Positions 12,901-23,299 of a stretch of 64,000 nt of DNA are shown here, one piece after another. Source of the DNA: Emydura subglobosa (Eukaryota > Chordata > Testudines > Chelidae). Every line of letters starts with the position of its first letter. Position 1 is the first letter of the stretch. The notes beneath the pieces were generated by a model. The model worked only from the letters and a program-made list of their open reading frames with translations, had not been told where the DNA came from and did not search any database. The position numbers and the translations under genes are program-made. The DNA lies in NCBI GenBank assembly GCA_007922225.1, contig ML679966.1, forward strand, positions 54,293,870 to 54,357,869, read 5' to 3'.

Positions 12901-15900
12901 ATTACTTCCAAGAAGTATATGTTCCTAATAAGGAGCCTATTTAATGCTGTCAAATGTAAGGAACATATAATGCCTATTTTCTAGGACTCAGTTGGCTTTC
13001 TGTTCACTTTTGGTGCTGATTTTGATCTAACATCCTATATGGCTTGAAATCTGTTTGTACTGCCACTGTAGTTGAAATCAGTTGTGAAGCTTTCATGGAT
13101 TTAACTTTAGAATTAACTGTCTGAAGGCCTGTCATTTTTAGCAGGTAACACTTAATTCTGCAACACATTTGTTGCATTTGTTAATCAGAATCTGAGTGAT
13201 GGTGGCCCGGTATAATGCTCATCTATACTCAAGCTTTTGTCTGAATTGGGTGATTGTAGGGGAGGTTATGGAGCTATTTATAGGAGAATATTAATTTAGT
13301 CTAATGGCGTTGATGGTTTGTTTTTTCTTTTAACTTAGAGCTTCTTGCATAAGCCCATTTTTATAAACAGAAAAATAAATAAAAATGTATTACTTATAAA
13401 GAATAAAACATCTTTACAAATTGTTTTAGGTAGTTCCTTCCTAGATTCCATAATTAGAAAAGAGACACTCACTCACCTATTTTTTCAGTCATACATTAAG
13501 CCAGCAGAAACCTTCAGTTATCATTTTTAATTCCTTAATATGCCTTCTTTTCTACACTAGTAGTAAGCTAATAAGATGAAAATAAGTAACAATTGTAGGA
13601 AAATAATTTTGTGGAATGTTTAAGTAATAATATTAATTTGTCTTAAATTTTAAAATTCTCTAGTAAATAAGAGGTTTCAGTGGTGGTTATTTTTTTCCTT
13701 GTCTTTGTATCCTCCTGATAGGAACTCTGTAGTATTTAACAGACACACTATGTACAGTTATTTTTTTTCCTTCTGCTTAATAAATAAACTAATTAGTTAA
13801 TTAAAGAAATAATCTCATATTGTGTGTATGTGCTTTTGGGTTCCATTTGCTATGTAATCTTCTTGTATAAATTTGGAAGCAAGAATTTCAAAAACAATCT
13901 AAACTTGAGCTTCTAGATATTTAGGCAATTTAATAAGTGGCCTGATTTTTCAAAAAAACATATTGAGGGTCCCATAGCAGATCCCCTTATGCAAGAGGAG
14001 TTGCTAGGTGCTCAGCATTTTTGAAAATTGGGTCCATTCTTTAGGAGTCTAAGTAAGGAGTTAAGAGCCTAATTTTTTATGTACTCTTATCCAGGATTCT
14101 TTAAGAAATATTTGTTTCCATAAAATAAGTTAATCATAATTCTAAAGTGATAAATACTTTTATTAAGTGCTTTATTTCCAGCAAGAATGCTTTCAGGGCC
14201 TTATCCTGCAAACAATGTCAATAGAATTTCTGTTCTTGAGCCCCAATTCAGCAAGGTACTTGAGCATGTGCGTGACTTTAAGCACATGAGTAATACCACT
14301 GATTTCAGACCTTGCTAAATTGAAGCTTGCCGGATCAGACTTAAGTGTTAAGGTGGTATGTAGATGAGTAATGTCAAAACATGAAAAACCCTAGACAAGC
14401 CTGCAAAGAATTTACACAATACAACTGAAAGATGTAAATTTGAAAATAAAGTTGTACCGTTTCCTCAGGTCATATTTCGCACAGTTGGTATTACTGCTAG
14501 AAACATTCCTACACTTTGTTCAAAGAAATATGATGATCGACGAAGAATAATGCCACTTAATGCTTATGCACTTGACTTCTATAAACATGGTTCTTTGAGA
14601 GCAATGGCACAGGATAATGGGTAAGCAACTGATGTTTCTTTGTTGATTTAATTTTTCATTTATATCCTTGGTAATTTGAGAGGTTAAAAACATTATAAAT
14701 ACTGCATCATCATTTCCTCATCCATACTCTGTAGTAACCCCATTTCAATGAATGAAGAACATACAATCCTAACTTCTGATTGTGAACACTTCTGACAATA
14801 TTGTATTTACTAGTGGCCCTCATACCCTTAGATAAGAGGTAGCTCTGGTGGGCTAAATGTTTTGATTATATTTATTGTCCATATATAATGTTTTTATGAA
14901 TCACTTTTTAAACCCTAGGGGGAAAATACAGTTTAGTGCACAGGCAAATAAATGAAGTCTGCTAATACCAACCTGTGTGTTTCTCAGAACTCTTTCAACA
15001 GATTTTTCAATAATCTACTATTTTCAGTGTTCTGATATAGTCTCATCTAGGGTGAAATTGAGCCCACTGCAGAGGTCCTGCACAAAGTCCTATGAACCAC
15101 TTAAGAATGCAAGTAAAGCTTAAGTGCAAAGATCCTGCTGCACTTCTGCTTACTCTGGGTAAAATCCCCCCTTGTGCACAATGCAAGTTACAAGGCTCAC
15201 TTAAGTTTTTATTTATAGGACTCTAGTGGAACTTAAATGGTGCAATAAACATTATGTCTTTTCTTTTTCTTTTTTTAGCATACATGAAGGAGAAGCTTAT
15301 ATTCTGCTGAAAGATTTTGCACTTACTATAAAGACTATCAGGTATACATGCTGCTGACTCTATTTAAACAAGAAAATGGACTAAAAGGGAAGTTAATTTA
15401 AGACATTTTTTTAAAATGCATGGTACCTGAAATGAAAACAAAACTCTGTTTTCACTTGTCTTTTGAAAAATAAGTGATTTTGGTAATTACCAATCTGTAA
15501 AAATAATTTCTATCCCTAGTAACATAGTGGATGAAATAGAAAAAGGGAGGCAAATCACTAAACATCTATAGGATGACAGTACCATGTTTATGCGTTTAGA
15601 ATAACATGGGTTTAGAAAGATTAAATCTTGGCAAACAAGCTTGACTGCTTTTTTAGATAGAACTACAAAATTAGTGAGTGAAAGGAAGACAGTAGATTTG
15701 GGGTCAGCTACTGTAAATCAGGGTAGCTCTACTGAAGTAATGGAGTAAATGGAACTACACTGACTTTAGCTGAGAATATGTCCCTTAGCTTTTAGTAACA
15801 CATTTAACACTGTCTGTGAAATCAGGTTTAAAAATTAATTCAAATTAGCTTATTTAAAAACACTTTAATGTTGACAATTGATGGCAAAACTATAAACAAA

Positions 15901-16639
15901 GCATCATGACAATTCTCAATATCGGGCTTTTTACTGGAAAATGCTGAGCACTCTGATCCAGCGAAGCATTTTAGAACATGTTCAATTTTAGACGTGAATA
16001 TTCCATTGACTTCAAGAGAGGGAGCTTAAGGAGAAGACAACTCTCTGATGATCCCCTTGCAGAGTTCCTCCCACATCATTCCATTAGGATGAGGCTAATA
16101 CAGTATAGCATTCCATAGCTGCTTGTGACCCTGATTTAGCTGTCCATATCTGTTCAGCGAAGCAAGTAAGCGTGTGCACAACTTTTAGGCATGTCTAAGT
16201 CCTAGTCACATCAGTGAAGAAACACATTATTAAGTGCATTGCTGAGTAGGGATGATAGCCCTACATGCTGCACAGGCCTCTCTCCAGATTCGTTTTAGAA
16301 AAACAGGCATGTGACTCTTCATTTTAAAATGAATATACCCAGAGCTTCAGTTTTTAATAAATCCAACAAAATGAGGGAAATAAAAATGAGTTGGTAAACA
16401 TATTTAACTCTAAATGGAATTGCTGTAAAAGGTTTTAAATCCCCAAACTGGGAGCTACATTAACACTTAAACTAAGGAAATATTCCTTCTTTACATAAAA
16501 GCAACTATACATTTAATCATTTTCCCCTCTATTTTGCAGCGTTTCTCTAAGTGAACTCTGTGATGATGAGGAGGACAGCGTTGTGCAGGCATTTAGCCAA
16601 CTCAGTGACAGTTACTGGGAAAAACTGCAAAAAGTCTAA
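844..16639 (+). CDS. DDX60: DDX60-type antiviral helicase, upstream paralog, C-terminal part (11 exons, 5' end outside window)
   Basis: Spliced CDS: 844-996, 2072-2176, 5143-5343, 6566-6670, 7474-7615, 9468-9589, 11065-11212, 12348-12490, 14469-14620, 15279-15341, 16540-16639. The exons total 1434 bases, that is 477 codons plus TAA, with no break. All introns are GT/AG and phases match throughout. Seen: the GIGYHH loop, motif V ([13 protein letters not shown]), motif VI ([10 protein letters not shown]), then a long C-terminal region matching DDX60 end to end (for example [14 protein letters not shown]). Known of the family: DDX60 is a cytoplasmic, interferon-induced Ski2-like RNA helicase reported to assist RIG-I-like receptor signalling and to restrict viral RNA and certain viral IRESs. 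The N-terminal half, with motifs I-III, lies left of the window. Whether this copy is the orthologue of mammalian DDX60 or DDX60L cannot be decided here; mammals also carry a tandem pair. It looks functional, not a pseudogene. Confidence 0.93.
997..2071. other. Intron of paralog 1
   Basis: AT-rich. Only a weak reversed MIR-like patch around 1425-1525 was noticed. Confidence 0.5.
2072..2176 (+). CDS. DDX60: DDX60 paralog 1, exon b (helicase motif V)
   Basis: Thirty-five codons, phase 0/0, acceptor ttttctag, donor CAG/GTATTG. Motif V reads [19 protein letters not shown], followed by the conserved YLDALNYRQ. Confidence 0.94.
2243..2263. repeat. TA microsatellite
   Basis: About nine TA units. 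Confidence 0.9.
2440..2915 (-). repeat. MIR-type SINE, antisense, split by a MITE
   Basis: 'gcagatggggaattgaggc' and 'acagagac' (2440-2530) continue after the insertion as 'cacacaggaagcctgtgg' and 'cagaggaaggactt' to about 2915. The interruption is the palindromic element at 2534-2817. Confidence 0.7.
2534..2817. mobile_element. MITE with 26-base inverted termini, family A
   Basis: The left end gtatgtctgcactgcgatta pairs with the right end taacagcagtgtagacctac, and the interior is palindromic as well (ggctggagcc ... ggctccagcc). Same family as 45478-45757 and 4330-4467. It has no coding capacity. Confidence 0.75.
2918..5142. other. Remainder of intron b/c of paralog 1
   Basis: Holds the truncated MITE at 4330-4467. 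Overlapping open frames near 4476-4975 on both strands show no protein family and no splice-consistent exon. Otherwise nothing recognised. Confidence 0.5.
4330..4467. mobile_element. MITE family A, truncated right half
   Basis: Ends tgcagtgtagacataccc at 4467 and carries the family's interior 'gcctgagtcaactgacatgg'. The left half is missing. Confidence 0.6.
5143..5343 (+). CDS. DDX60: DDX60 paralog 1, exon c (helicase motif VI)
   Basis: Sixty-seven codons, phase 0/0, acceptor tctctctag, donor AAG/GTATAT. It starts with [11 protein letters not shown], which carries the arginine fingers of motif VI, and runs into the ratchet/winged-helix region ([17 protein letters not shown]). The ATG at 5143 is an internal methionine, not a start. 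Confidence 0.95.
5900..6160 (-). mobile_element. CR1-like LINE fragment, antisense
   Basis: The minus strand reads [20 protein letters not shown], the same motif as at 17770-18000. Short and decayed, lying in the intron between exons c and d of paralog 1. Confidence 0.5.
6566..6670 (+). CDS. DDX60: DDX60 paralog 1, exon d
   Basis: Thirty-five codons, phase 0/0, between acceptor tccaaag and donor GAG/GTAAGA. Encodes [15 protein letters not shown]...LQFLVKE, matching the DDX60 winged-helix region. Confidence 0.92.
7474..7615 (+). CDS. DDX60: DDX60 paralog 1, exon e
   Basis: Begins [20 protein letters not shown] and ends in phase 1 at the donor AAAG/GTAAGC. Acceptor is ttctttag. Conserved DDX60 segment. 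Confidence 0.94.
7932..8027. repeat. 48-base tandem duplication
   Basis: Two adjacent copies (7932-7979, 7980-8027) of a unit with 'caagaatatttttatcag' and 'agaaacagcagtgttctga', differing at very few bases, so the duplication is recent. Confidence 0.9.
8050..8950. repeat. Interspersed-repeat-like stretch in intron e/f
   Basis: Higher GC than its flanks, with 'ctccctctgggcaggaactc' and 'ccagcaggtctgacttactt'. It looks like a decayed retroelement of uncertain class. No coding signal. Confidence 0.3.
9468..9589 (+). CDS. DDX60: DDX60 paralog 1, exon f
   Basis: Two bases complete the split codon, then [20 protein letters not shown]. Donor AAG/GTAAGA, phase 0. Confidence 0.92.
9730..10190. repeat. 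LTR-like repeat sharing its end with 30690-31150
   Basis: Ends with 'ggcttttataatcagctgat' and 'ttaaggggccagtcaccct'. The same arrangement (ctctttata, cagctgact, agaggccagtcaccctgtg) closes 30690-31150. Two members of one family; class uncertain. Confidence 0.4.
10191..11064. other. Intron f/g of paralog 1, distal part
   Basis: AT-rich; nothing recognised. Confidence 0.4.
11065..11212 (+). CDS. DDX60: DDX60 paralog 1, exon g
   Basis: [20 protein letters not shown] at the start, YQLPLSKI at the end; acceptor ttgttttag, donor ATTG/GTACGT, phase 0 to 1. Confidence 0.93.
11213..12347. other. Intron g/h of paralog 1
   Basis: Some repeat-like sequence around 11550-11960; nothing classified. Confidence 0.4.
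12348..12490 (+). CDS. DDX60: DDX60 paralog 1, exon h
   Basis: [20 protein letters not shown] and SPFACLSGN are family hallmarks. Acceptor tctggttag, donor AGT/GTAAGT, phase 1 to 0. Confidence 0.93.
12650..12765 (-). repeat. MIR-type SINE, antisense fragment
   Basis: 'cctattttacagacgagga' and 'gactgaggcacagggaaatt' match the reverse complement of the MIR core. Confidence 0.6.
12766..14189. other. Intron h/i of paralog 1
   Basis: AT-rich; nothing recognised between the MIR and the palindromic repeat. Confidence 0.4.
14190..14345. repeat. Palindromic 'aagcac-atgctt' interspersed repeat
   Basis: 'ccaattcagcaaggtacttg', 'gactttaagcacatgagta', then the inverse 'ttgctaaattgaagcttgcc'. Same family as 59885-60030 and 63535-63990; widespread in sauropsid introns. 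Confidence 0.5.
14469..14620 (+). CDS. DDX60: DDX60 paralog 1, exon i
   Basis: [20 protein letters not shown], then [14 protein letters not shown], the most conserved C-terminal motif of the family. Acceptor tttcctcag, donor GG/GTAAGC, phase 0 to 2. Confidence 0.93.
15279..15341 (+). CDS. DDX60: DDX60 paralog 1, exon j
   Basis: A 63-base exon encoding [20 protein letters not shown]. Acceptor ctttttttag, donor AG/GTATAC, phase 2 to 2. Confidence 0.92.
15342..16539. other. Last intron of paralog 1
   Basis: AT-rich; nothing recognised. Confidence 0.4.
16540..16639 (+). CDS. DDX60: DDX60 paralog 1, last coding exon with stop
   Basis: Encodes [19 protein letters not shown], then SYWEKLQKV and TAA at 16637-16639. 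Acceptor ttttgcag. The end matches the usual C-terminus of the family. Confidence 0.94.
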
Positions 16640-17620
16640 GGCTAAAGGCATAAAGTTATATATGAGCTGAAGCAACAAAATTCCAAAACTGTGTTTCCTC
16701 ATTTGTTATCGCTTGGAAGATTTATTCTTTTCACAACTGTTTTAAGATGGTAATTTTAATTAGTTTTAATTACTTAAAGTTTTGAAGTCTGTCAACAATT
16801 TAATTCCTCAGCAACTCAGTTATATATTGCATATTTTACTGGTGTGGCTATAAGATGTGTTGATTTTACAGATTTTGGGACAATTATGGTACTCATGACT
16901 CTGCTGTGCATAGTAAAATATTTTTCACTTGCTGTGATAAGAGCTTTTTTATTCTCTGTGACAGACTATAGGTCTAGGCCCAGATCTTCAAAAGTATCTA
17001 GATGCCTAACTCCCATGAAATTAATAGGAATTACATGCCTAAATATTTTTGAGGATATGTGACCTACTTACTATTTTAGACCCCAATCTGGGAAAGTACT
17101 TTATGCTCCTGCTCTATTTTAAGCACATGACTAATTCAGTTGAATTAAATTGGACTATTCACATACTTACAGTAAAACATATGCCCAAATGCTTTACTGC
17201 ATTGTGGCTTTAGAGCACATCCATCTTCCTGGATAGAGTTTTTTACCCTATCATTTTCTGGTCTCTGCTTCAAGAGGATAAATCAGGCCACTAGGAACCA
17301 GATATTCTTTCCCAATGTTTAGTTGCAGTAGTCTTAGTGGAATGTTTAACTCTTTTATATAGTTCATTTTAAAATATTCACTCTTTGTTTTATAATGTAT
17401 AATATGCTATTGAGTATTTGATTAACAATATCAACAATGTAAAAAGATTTAATTTCAAATATGTCATTGAGAGAGTGTGCTAAATATTAAGAATTAAAAT
17501 TCAGAGATTATGTACAAAAATAACTTTTTATTAATAGACTAATAAAAGAAACTTTAATTCAGGGATTAACTTTTATTATACTCCAAGAAATAAATGTAAT
17601 AATTAAAATAATGTGTGCCA
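16640..17620 (+). other. Putative 3' UTR and polyadenylation region of paralog 1
   Basis: AT-rich, unspliced-looking sequence after the stop. Polyadenylation hexamers AATAAA occur at 17541-17546 and 17589-17594. Part of it (16970-17190) resembles the common palindromic 'cccaaatcttcaaaag' and 'agcaaagcacttaagc' interspersed repeats. The true cleavage site is not shown by sequence alone. Confidence 0.45.
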
Positions 17621-17769
17621 GGACTTTTCCTCTTATTTTTAAACTAAAATTACTACTTTTCTATTTTTTTTTGCGGTTATGTCAAACAGCAGGCTTTTAA
17701 TGATGACAATAAGGCTTTTAATAATAGACAAGAAGCCATGACTGATATAAAAATCTGAGTCCACATTTT

Positions 17770-18000
17770 TAAAAGGAAGTTTGAAAAACTGGAGAGGATG
17801 CAGAGAAGATCCACAAAAATGATATGAGGAGTAGGGGGAAAATGCTATGCAATGAGAGGCTTGAAGAGCTCAATTTGTTTATCTTATCAAAAAGTAGATC
17901 AAAAGGTGACTTGATTATTGTGTATAAGCACCTTCATGGGGAGAAATACTGGGTAATAAAAGACATTAATGTAGTAAAAAAAGGGCCAATACTTATCCTT
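17770..18000 (+). mobile_element. CR1-like LINE fragment, end of reverse transcriptase ORF
   Basis: Translates to LERMQRRSTKM and ERLEELNLFILSKSRSKGDL, then IIVYKHLHGEKYW, the typical C-terminal end of CR1/L3-type LINE ORF2. Truncated and interrupted. Confidence 0.6.
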
Positions 18001-18529
18001 GGTTATATAATAGAGCTGTCTCTGCATATCACTGTCTGTGTGTTGTATCCTGTATGTTGTATCCTGCCAGCTAATGTAGTTAGTTCTTTAACTGAAGTGG
18101 TAGAGGTTTGTGACACAGTACTGAACATTTTATTGGAGAGGTTGTCATAACTGTACAAAATGGCTTTTTGGGGTCTTTTTTCACTAGGAAAATACATACA
18201 AAAAACTACCAAAAATAGTGTATTATCAAGTATTTAACGATTGTATGCTCAAAGACCCAAGAGTAGAATTGTGCTGGCAACCTTAAATCTGGTATTTACT
18301 AACTTTAGAACACTTGACTTTACAACCTAAACAACATTCTGTGATGGTACAAGAACAGTCTCTAGCCTCAACCCTAAATGATTAAGGCAGCAGCCAATTA
18401 ACCTGACATGTTAGAGGAAGCAAGGGAAATACAAAGGGTTGAATGGGTGGATGAAGCGAGAAACAGCTGGCTATGAGCTGAAGCCCTGCCAACAGGTCTG
18501 TACGTGGAAACTAATGGTTGTAGTTGCTG

Positions 18530-18735
18530 TCTTTAATTGTGTTCACACTGACACTAATTTGAATTAACAAATTCGAATTAGGCACTACGCCACTTGCGGA
18601 GGTGGTCTTATTAATTCGATTTTACAGGCACCTTAATTTGAATTAACAGTGGTGTCAGTGTGAACACGGGAGTAATTAATTTGAATTAAGAGACTTTAAA
18701 TCGACCTAAGTCCCCAGTGTGAACCAGGCCTTGGT
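18530..18735. mobile_element. MITE family C
   Basis: 'gtgttcacactgacactaat' pairs with 'gtgtcagtgtgaacac' (18653-18668), and 'cagtgtgaaccaggcc' lies at the right end. Repeats of 'aatttgaattaa' lie inside. Palindromic and non-coding. Confidence 0.65.
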
Positions 18736-19789
18736 TTTGCTGCTGCTGGTTTTGATCTGTTTGGATTTTTTATATGTTCTCATAATGGTGTCTCTGTGAA
18801 GAAGGAACCACAACTGAAGGCTGCCTGACTACTTTGTGGCCTGAGAATCAGTGCACCAGCCCATACGTTCTTTTAACACATTTTATGTATGTATTAACAC
18901 TGCATCTATATGTATGTATACACACAAAATCTTTGTTGTTGGTGATAATTTTCAAACAAATGAAAAAACACAGATTGAGTGTCACGTCCCTGGTTGAGTT
19001 TTCAGGGATGTTGGTTAAAAAAACATTTTCATCTGTTAACTCAGAAAATTTGATCCAAATGTCATTGAGGGAGATTAATGCATGTCTGACAATGCATCTT
19101 TAAGGAATCAGTTAGAACGGGACTTTAAGAGGAGAAAACTACACAGGGTATTGTTTATGTTTTTGTGCCAAAGCAGATGAAAAGTTATTTATGTAAATGT
19201 AAAGAGTGAAATTCATTCTACACCATAAAGGATGGAGCCTAAGTAGAACAGGCTAAATTTCATCTTAATCTGGTGGTATAGGTAATTCTGTGGGCAAAAT
19301 GATGATAGAAAGATAAGGGAGGAGTCATGTAATTTGTAAAAATCTACAGAATTATCATTTCAGTGGTGTCACCCTCTATAGTGTGGCAGGAGGACTCAAT
19401 GCCCCACCGTCTCCCAATTCCAGATCCTCTGGTTGGTGGAGATTTTAATGTAATTGGAAATGGGTTGATTTGGGCATCAATTAGAAACCCTTTCTCCCAC
19501 AAACACAATGATACCAAACATGAAAAACTTAGAACAATTATGTAGATATATATTCAAGAAAATGTTTAACAATCAACATTTGTAAAATTATATTTTAACT
19601 CAGGCATGTCAAACATGCAACCCACACAAAGCTAAATTGTGCCCCTTGACTGACAGTACTATGCTATCAGTTAATGCTGAGAATGTGATTGGTGATTAAT
19701 TTTTTTAATGTTACAGATTACTACAAATGGAAGGAGTGCTTCAAGTTGATTTGCCATTGTGATGTTCCCCCCCTTGCAATCTGGACTGA
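18736..19789. other. Intergenic
   Basis: Short chance frames only; nothing recognised. Confidence 0.4.
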
Positions 19790-20898
19790 TGTGTAGCTGT
19801 GTCACCCCTATTACTCACTCCTGAGTCCCTACTTACCCCACTTTTCTGTGTGAACCACCCACTTCTGGGTCAGCCCACACCCAGCCTCCTGTGTGTAATC
19901 GATCTCTCACCTAGTGAAGGAGTGCTCTGGCCAGCCACTCATGGGATAGACTCTCAGCAAACACCCCCAGGCCCAGATGCAACCCCGGGAACTGCAGTCT
20001 TGCAAGGTTCAGTGCTGTACACCGCACCATGCAAGCTCATTTACATTTGTCAATTTATCAAAGAAATTAATATGCACCATCTCTGCCACTATGAGGTCTC
20101 TGCACACATTCAATCCATAGGCACTGTTTTAGATAAGACAAATAAGTTTATTGATTACAGTAAGATTTTAAATGAATCTAAGTCAGATTATTAATAAGTC
20201 AAGGAGTTAATCACAACTAACTAAAAGATAACTAGCATCTTAACCTAAGATTAATATGTCAGTCTGTATTCAGCTTACCCCACAGGCTGGTTGCGATGCC
20301 TCTTGCAACCAGGCCCTCCTCCCTGTGGGTAGGTTCTCAGTCTTTGGTGTTGCTTAGAAGATGGATTCCAGGGGAGAGCCAAGAGACAAAGACGCCTCAG
20401 CTTTTAACAAGTTTCCTCAATACCCTCTGGGGTCAGGTGATCAGCCCTGTCCGGCAATGGCTATGATTTCTTCCACTTGAGCCAAAGTGCTCTCAGGTAC
20501 TTAGGCCAGTCCATTGTTCCTGTATGCATGCCTCTGCGGGATGTGGGAGAGAAGCCCTGCATCTATTCAAACCGTATGAGACATACATCTGGGGATATGA
20601 CACAGCAGAGCTTCATATCTGTACATACGTATGACATTGCAGGAAACATGCTACTATAACAATAATGTTCAGTATGCCATGAGAATTCCAAAAACACCAA
20701 AAAATTTCCAAAAAAAACCAAAACCAAAAACATGGCATACTTTGCATCAGATAATACACAGTTACACTGTAAGGTGTCTCTGTACCAATTCTGCCATGAC
20801 CACCCCTTGCCCCCCGTCCCCCATTCGGTGCTAACAGTCAACCCACGACCTGAACTTATTAGGTTATGCCTATGCGATCGGCTGTGCCTTCGGCTCCC

Positions 20899-21025
20899 AC
20901 GTCATATATGGGAAACGAAACTTAACTGACCATGGGAAACGAAACTTAACAGCAACCAGGAAACGAAACCTATTGCAAGTATCCCCCGGCCAATCTGGTG
21001 CTGGCACGAAGCCCATAAAAGGGGT
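20899..21025 (+). promoter_or_regulatory. Promoter-like block with three 24-base repeats carrying IRF/ETS-IRF motifs, then a TATA-like box
   Basis: GGAAACGAAAC(T/C) occurs three times at 20910-20922, 20934-20946 and 20958-20970, exactly 24 bases apart. Each fits the ETS-IRF composite GGAANNGAAA and the IRF core AANNGAAA. An ACGTCA CRE half-site lies just upstream (about 20900-20905) and CATAAAAG at 21014-21021 downstream. This is the arrangement of a compact inducible promoter or a retroelement U3. It sits between two genes of an interferon-induced family. Activity is inference. Confidence 0.5.
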
Positions 21026-21190
21026 CTTATCCAAGCCCCTGGCTGACAGCCTTCCCGAACTACCAGCCTGATCACCTGGTCCGGACTCTCCCGCTCCCAT
21101 GTCCCCCTCTGAGCGCGAATCGTCTGTTAGCCGGCCGAGTTCGAGTTTTTACGTTTATGCTGTGTGTTCTTCTCGCCTGGATGGTAAGGA

Positions 21191-21375
21191 GTTAACTGTC
21201 AGTCTGTGTTGCAGCTTTACATTCCTCTGCAGCTAGCTGCCTGTGTTTCATTTCTCCCTATCATTCTGTAACTTGCAGTTAACTGTTTGTTGTCTTTTTA
21301 AAATTAGTTTGTACCTGGCAGTTAACTGTCTGTTTAAAATCATTCTGTGTCTTGCAGTTAACTGTCAGTTCAAAT
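21191..21375. repeat. Diverged tandem repeat with palindromic CAGTTAACTG core
   Basis: GTTAACTG recurs at about 21191, 21277, 21321 and 21357. The last three share the flank 'cttgcagttaactgt' at roughly 40-base spacing. The core is a perfect 10-base palindrome. Confidence 0.6.
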
Positions 21376-22122
21376 TCAGTTTATATTGTATAGTAATTGT
21401 CTGTTTCATATTCTATTGTATTAGTCTAGAAATAGTTAAAAATCTATATTATTCCTGTTGTTTTATATTACAATTCATTTAGTCATTAATCGACTCATTA
21501 TTGACTCTCAGGGATCATTAACCTGTCGGAACATAAGGGTGAACATGAATCATATACAAATCACGCTATAAGGGTGTAGATGGGGTACAGCATGTCACAG
21601 CCATCATCAGCAAAAAAGAAGTGGGTCAGTGGTATTGATTATAAGCTTTATTTATCATGCCAAAAGAATGTAATGAAGCACTGGTTAAGACATCAGCATC
21701 CAGCTACAAATTACTGAAGTCCATCCACAAACATAGTTACATAATATACATTACATAACAGAATTAATTACAGTTCCAAAGCAATTTATTACAAAATCCT
21801 TGTTTTTACTTTGGGCTTGATCATTTTTAGATATCAATAGGAAGAAAAAGAGTACTGACTAGTAGCTGTATCTCTGGAGATCAGCACCACAAAGGACCTA
21901 GTTAAACACAATGCTCAGTGGCATCTTACATGCTATAACAAGTGCACGCATAAACTGAATTTGGCAAGGTTGAGAGGAAGTACATCAAGCATTGGGAAAA
22001 AGTTTAAGATACTGGGACAACCTGATAAAATGACATTGAATTTCGAATAAAACATTAAGCATGGCTGGAACAACTTCCCTAGAAGTGACCAAGCATCATC
22101 TCGGTTCATTAGATGCTGTTAA

Positions 22123-22970
22123 ATGCCACAAAATGAGTTTACTCGCATTGGTTACCCCTTCATTGATGACAAACCAGAGCTCATTAATATCATGATGAAA
22201 GCAGTGTTCAGTGATAAGATAGCTAAAGGTGACAGTCAACTGGATATTTTGGATCATGATTTGTATGAAGCCTTTAAAATTATCGAAAGCTCCATCAATC
22301 TACATGCTCCAATCAAGAAGAACAGATTGAAGTTCTGTTCAAATGCTAAGAAGAAAGTCAGAGTGAAAGTGGCAGGGACTATTTTTAGAGCTAACTGCAG
22401 ACAGGTCATTGTTTGTTCCTAGTTGTGTCCAGATTTCAGCATGACATTGATCTATGTTTGATTTTGGGACACTACAAGTTCTCTGCTACCAGGATTGATG
22501 TTTGAATGGAATGGAACAATGCATATGTGCCAGGCAAAAATCAAACTAGTGCACGTCTTGCACGGTCTTCCTAAGCCAGCACCAATCAACAACATGACCA
22601 ATACCTCATGTCAGCAGAGGCCTTCAGCACAGCAATCAGAGATGGTATGGCTGAGTTACAAGGTCTCAACAAACTAGAAACTAACACCTGCCGAGATTTG
22701 GCAGAACACTTCATTATGAGGCTACCAAGAAAATACTGGCCCTATGATGAAGTCCACCTTGTGTTTGCCACATATACAGAGGAATCAATTAAAATATTAC
22801 ATGAAAAAAGGGAATCTATGGTATTTCACCTGTCCAATACAAAATCATTGATTCCATGAACATCTCCAATGTTCCTGAAGAAGCTACTGTCTCATATTCT
22901 CACAAAGGACAAGTTAACTGCCTACCTTGCAGGAAAAAAGCTTGAGCATGTAAAGAATTGCTTGAAGAAT
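22123..22970 (+). pseudogene. Decayed transposable-element coding remnant
   Basis: Open pieces at 22123-22422 (99 residues, FIDDKPELINIMMKAVFSDK) and 22608-22859 (83 residues, RLPRKYWPYDEVHLVFATYT). Another frame continues after a shift near 22870 (KKLLSHILTKDKLTAYLAGK) until about 22970. The wording recalls a multicopy protein family in reptile, fish and invertebrate genomes that spreads with transposons, but I cannot name the family with certainty. Stops and at least one frameshift make it non-functional. Confidence 0.45.
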
Positions 22971-23299
22971 TTTATCATCACATGGCACAATGAAGCTGCT
23001 GCCTTGCAGTGTTTAGTGGCGTTTCCCATCTTTTTTGAATGAAAGCCCCACTAATTAACACTAGGTAAAACACGCCCCACCAACCCCCTGCCCCGTCCCC
23101 TCACTGGCCATAAACACATATAACCCCTATAAACATATATAATGATAATAATAACATTGAATTACATAATAATAATAAATTATTGTTACCTGTGCAAGAA
23201 GCAAAGCTTTCCCTGGCTCAGCGGCTATCACACACCCCGTGTGGTACCACCTCTTCCTGTCCCTCAAGGACTGAGGGTAATAGAGGCGGGCTCTGGCGG

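Larger units (their letters stand above)
19790..21610. mobile_element. Possible LTR-type retroelement segment, boundaries unclear
   Basis: A moderately GC-rich stretch unlike its flanks. It contains the IRF-motif repeats, the TATA-like box and, downstream, diverged tandem units around a CAGTTAACTG core (21191-21370). The start tgtgtcacccc near 19790 and the end gcatgtcaca near 21600 could be short inverted termini. No primer-binding site or second LTR was recognised, so the classification is tentative. Confidence 0.3.

Noticed and set aside
17824..18150. 108-codon open frame downstream of paralog 1
   Set aside because: It is the decayed end of a CR1-like LINE, not a host gene.
20910..20970. 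Spaced repeats as a CRISPR-like array
   Set aside because: Only three 24-base direct tandem units without unique spacers, in a vertebrate context.
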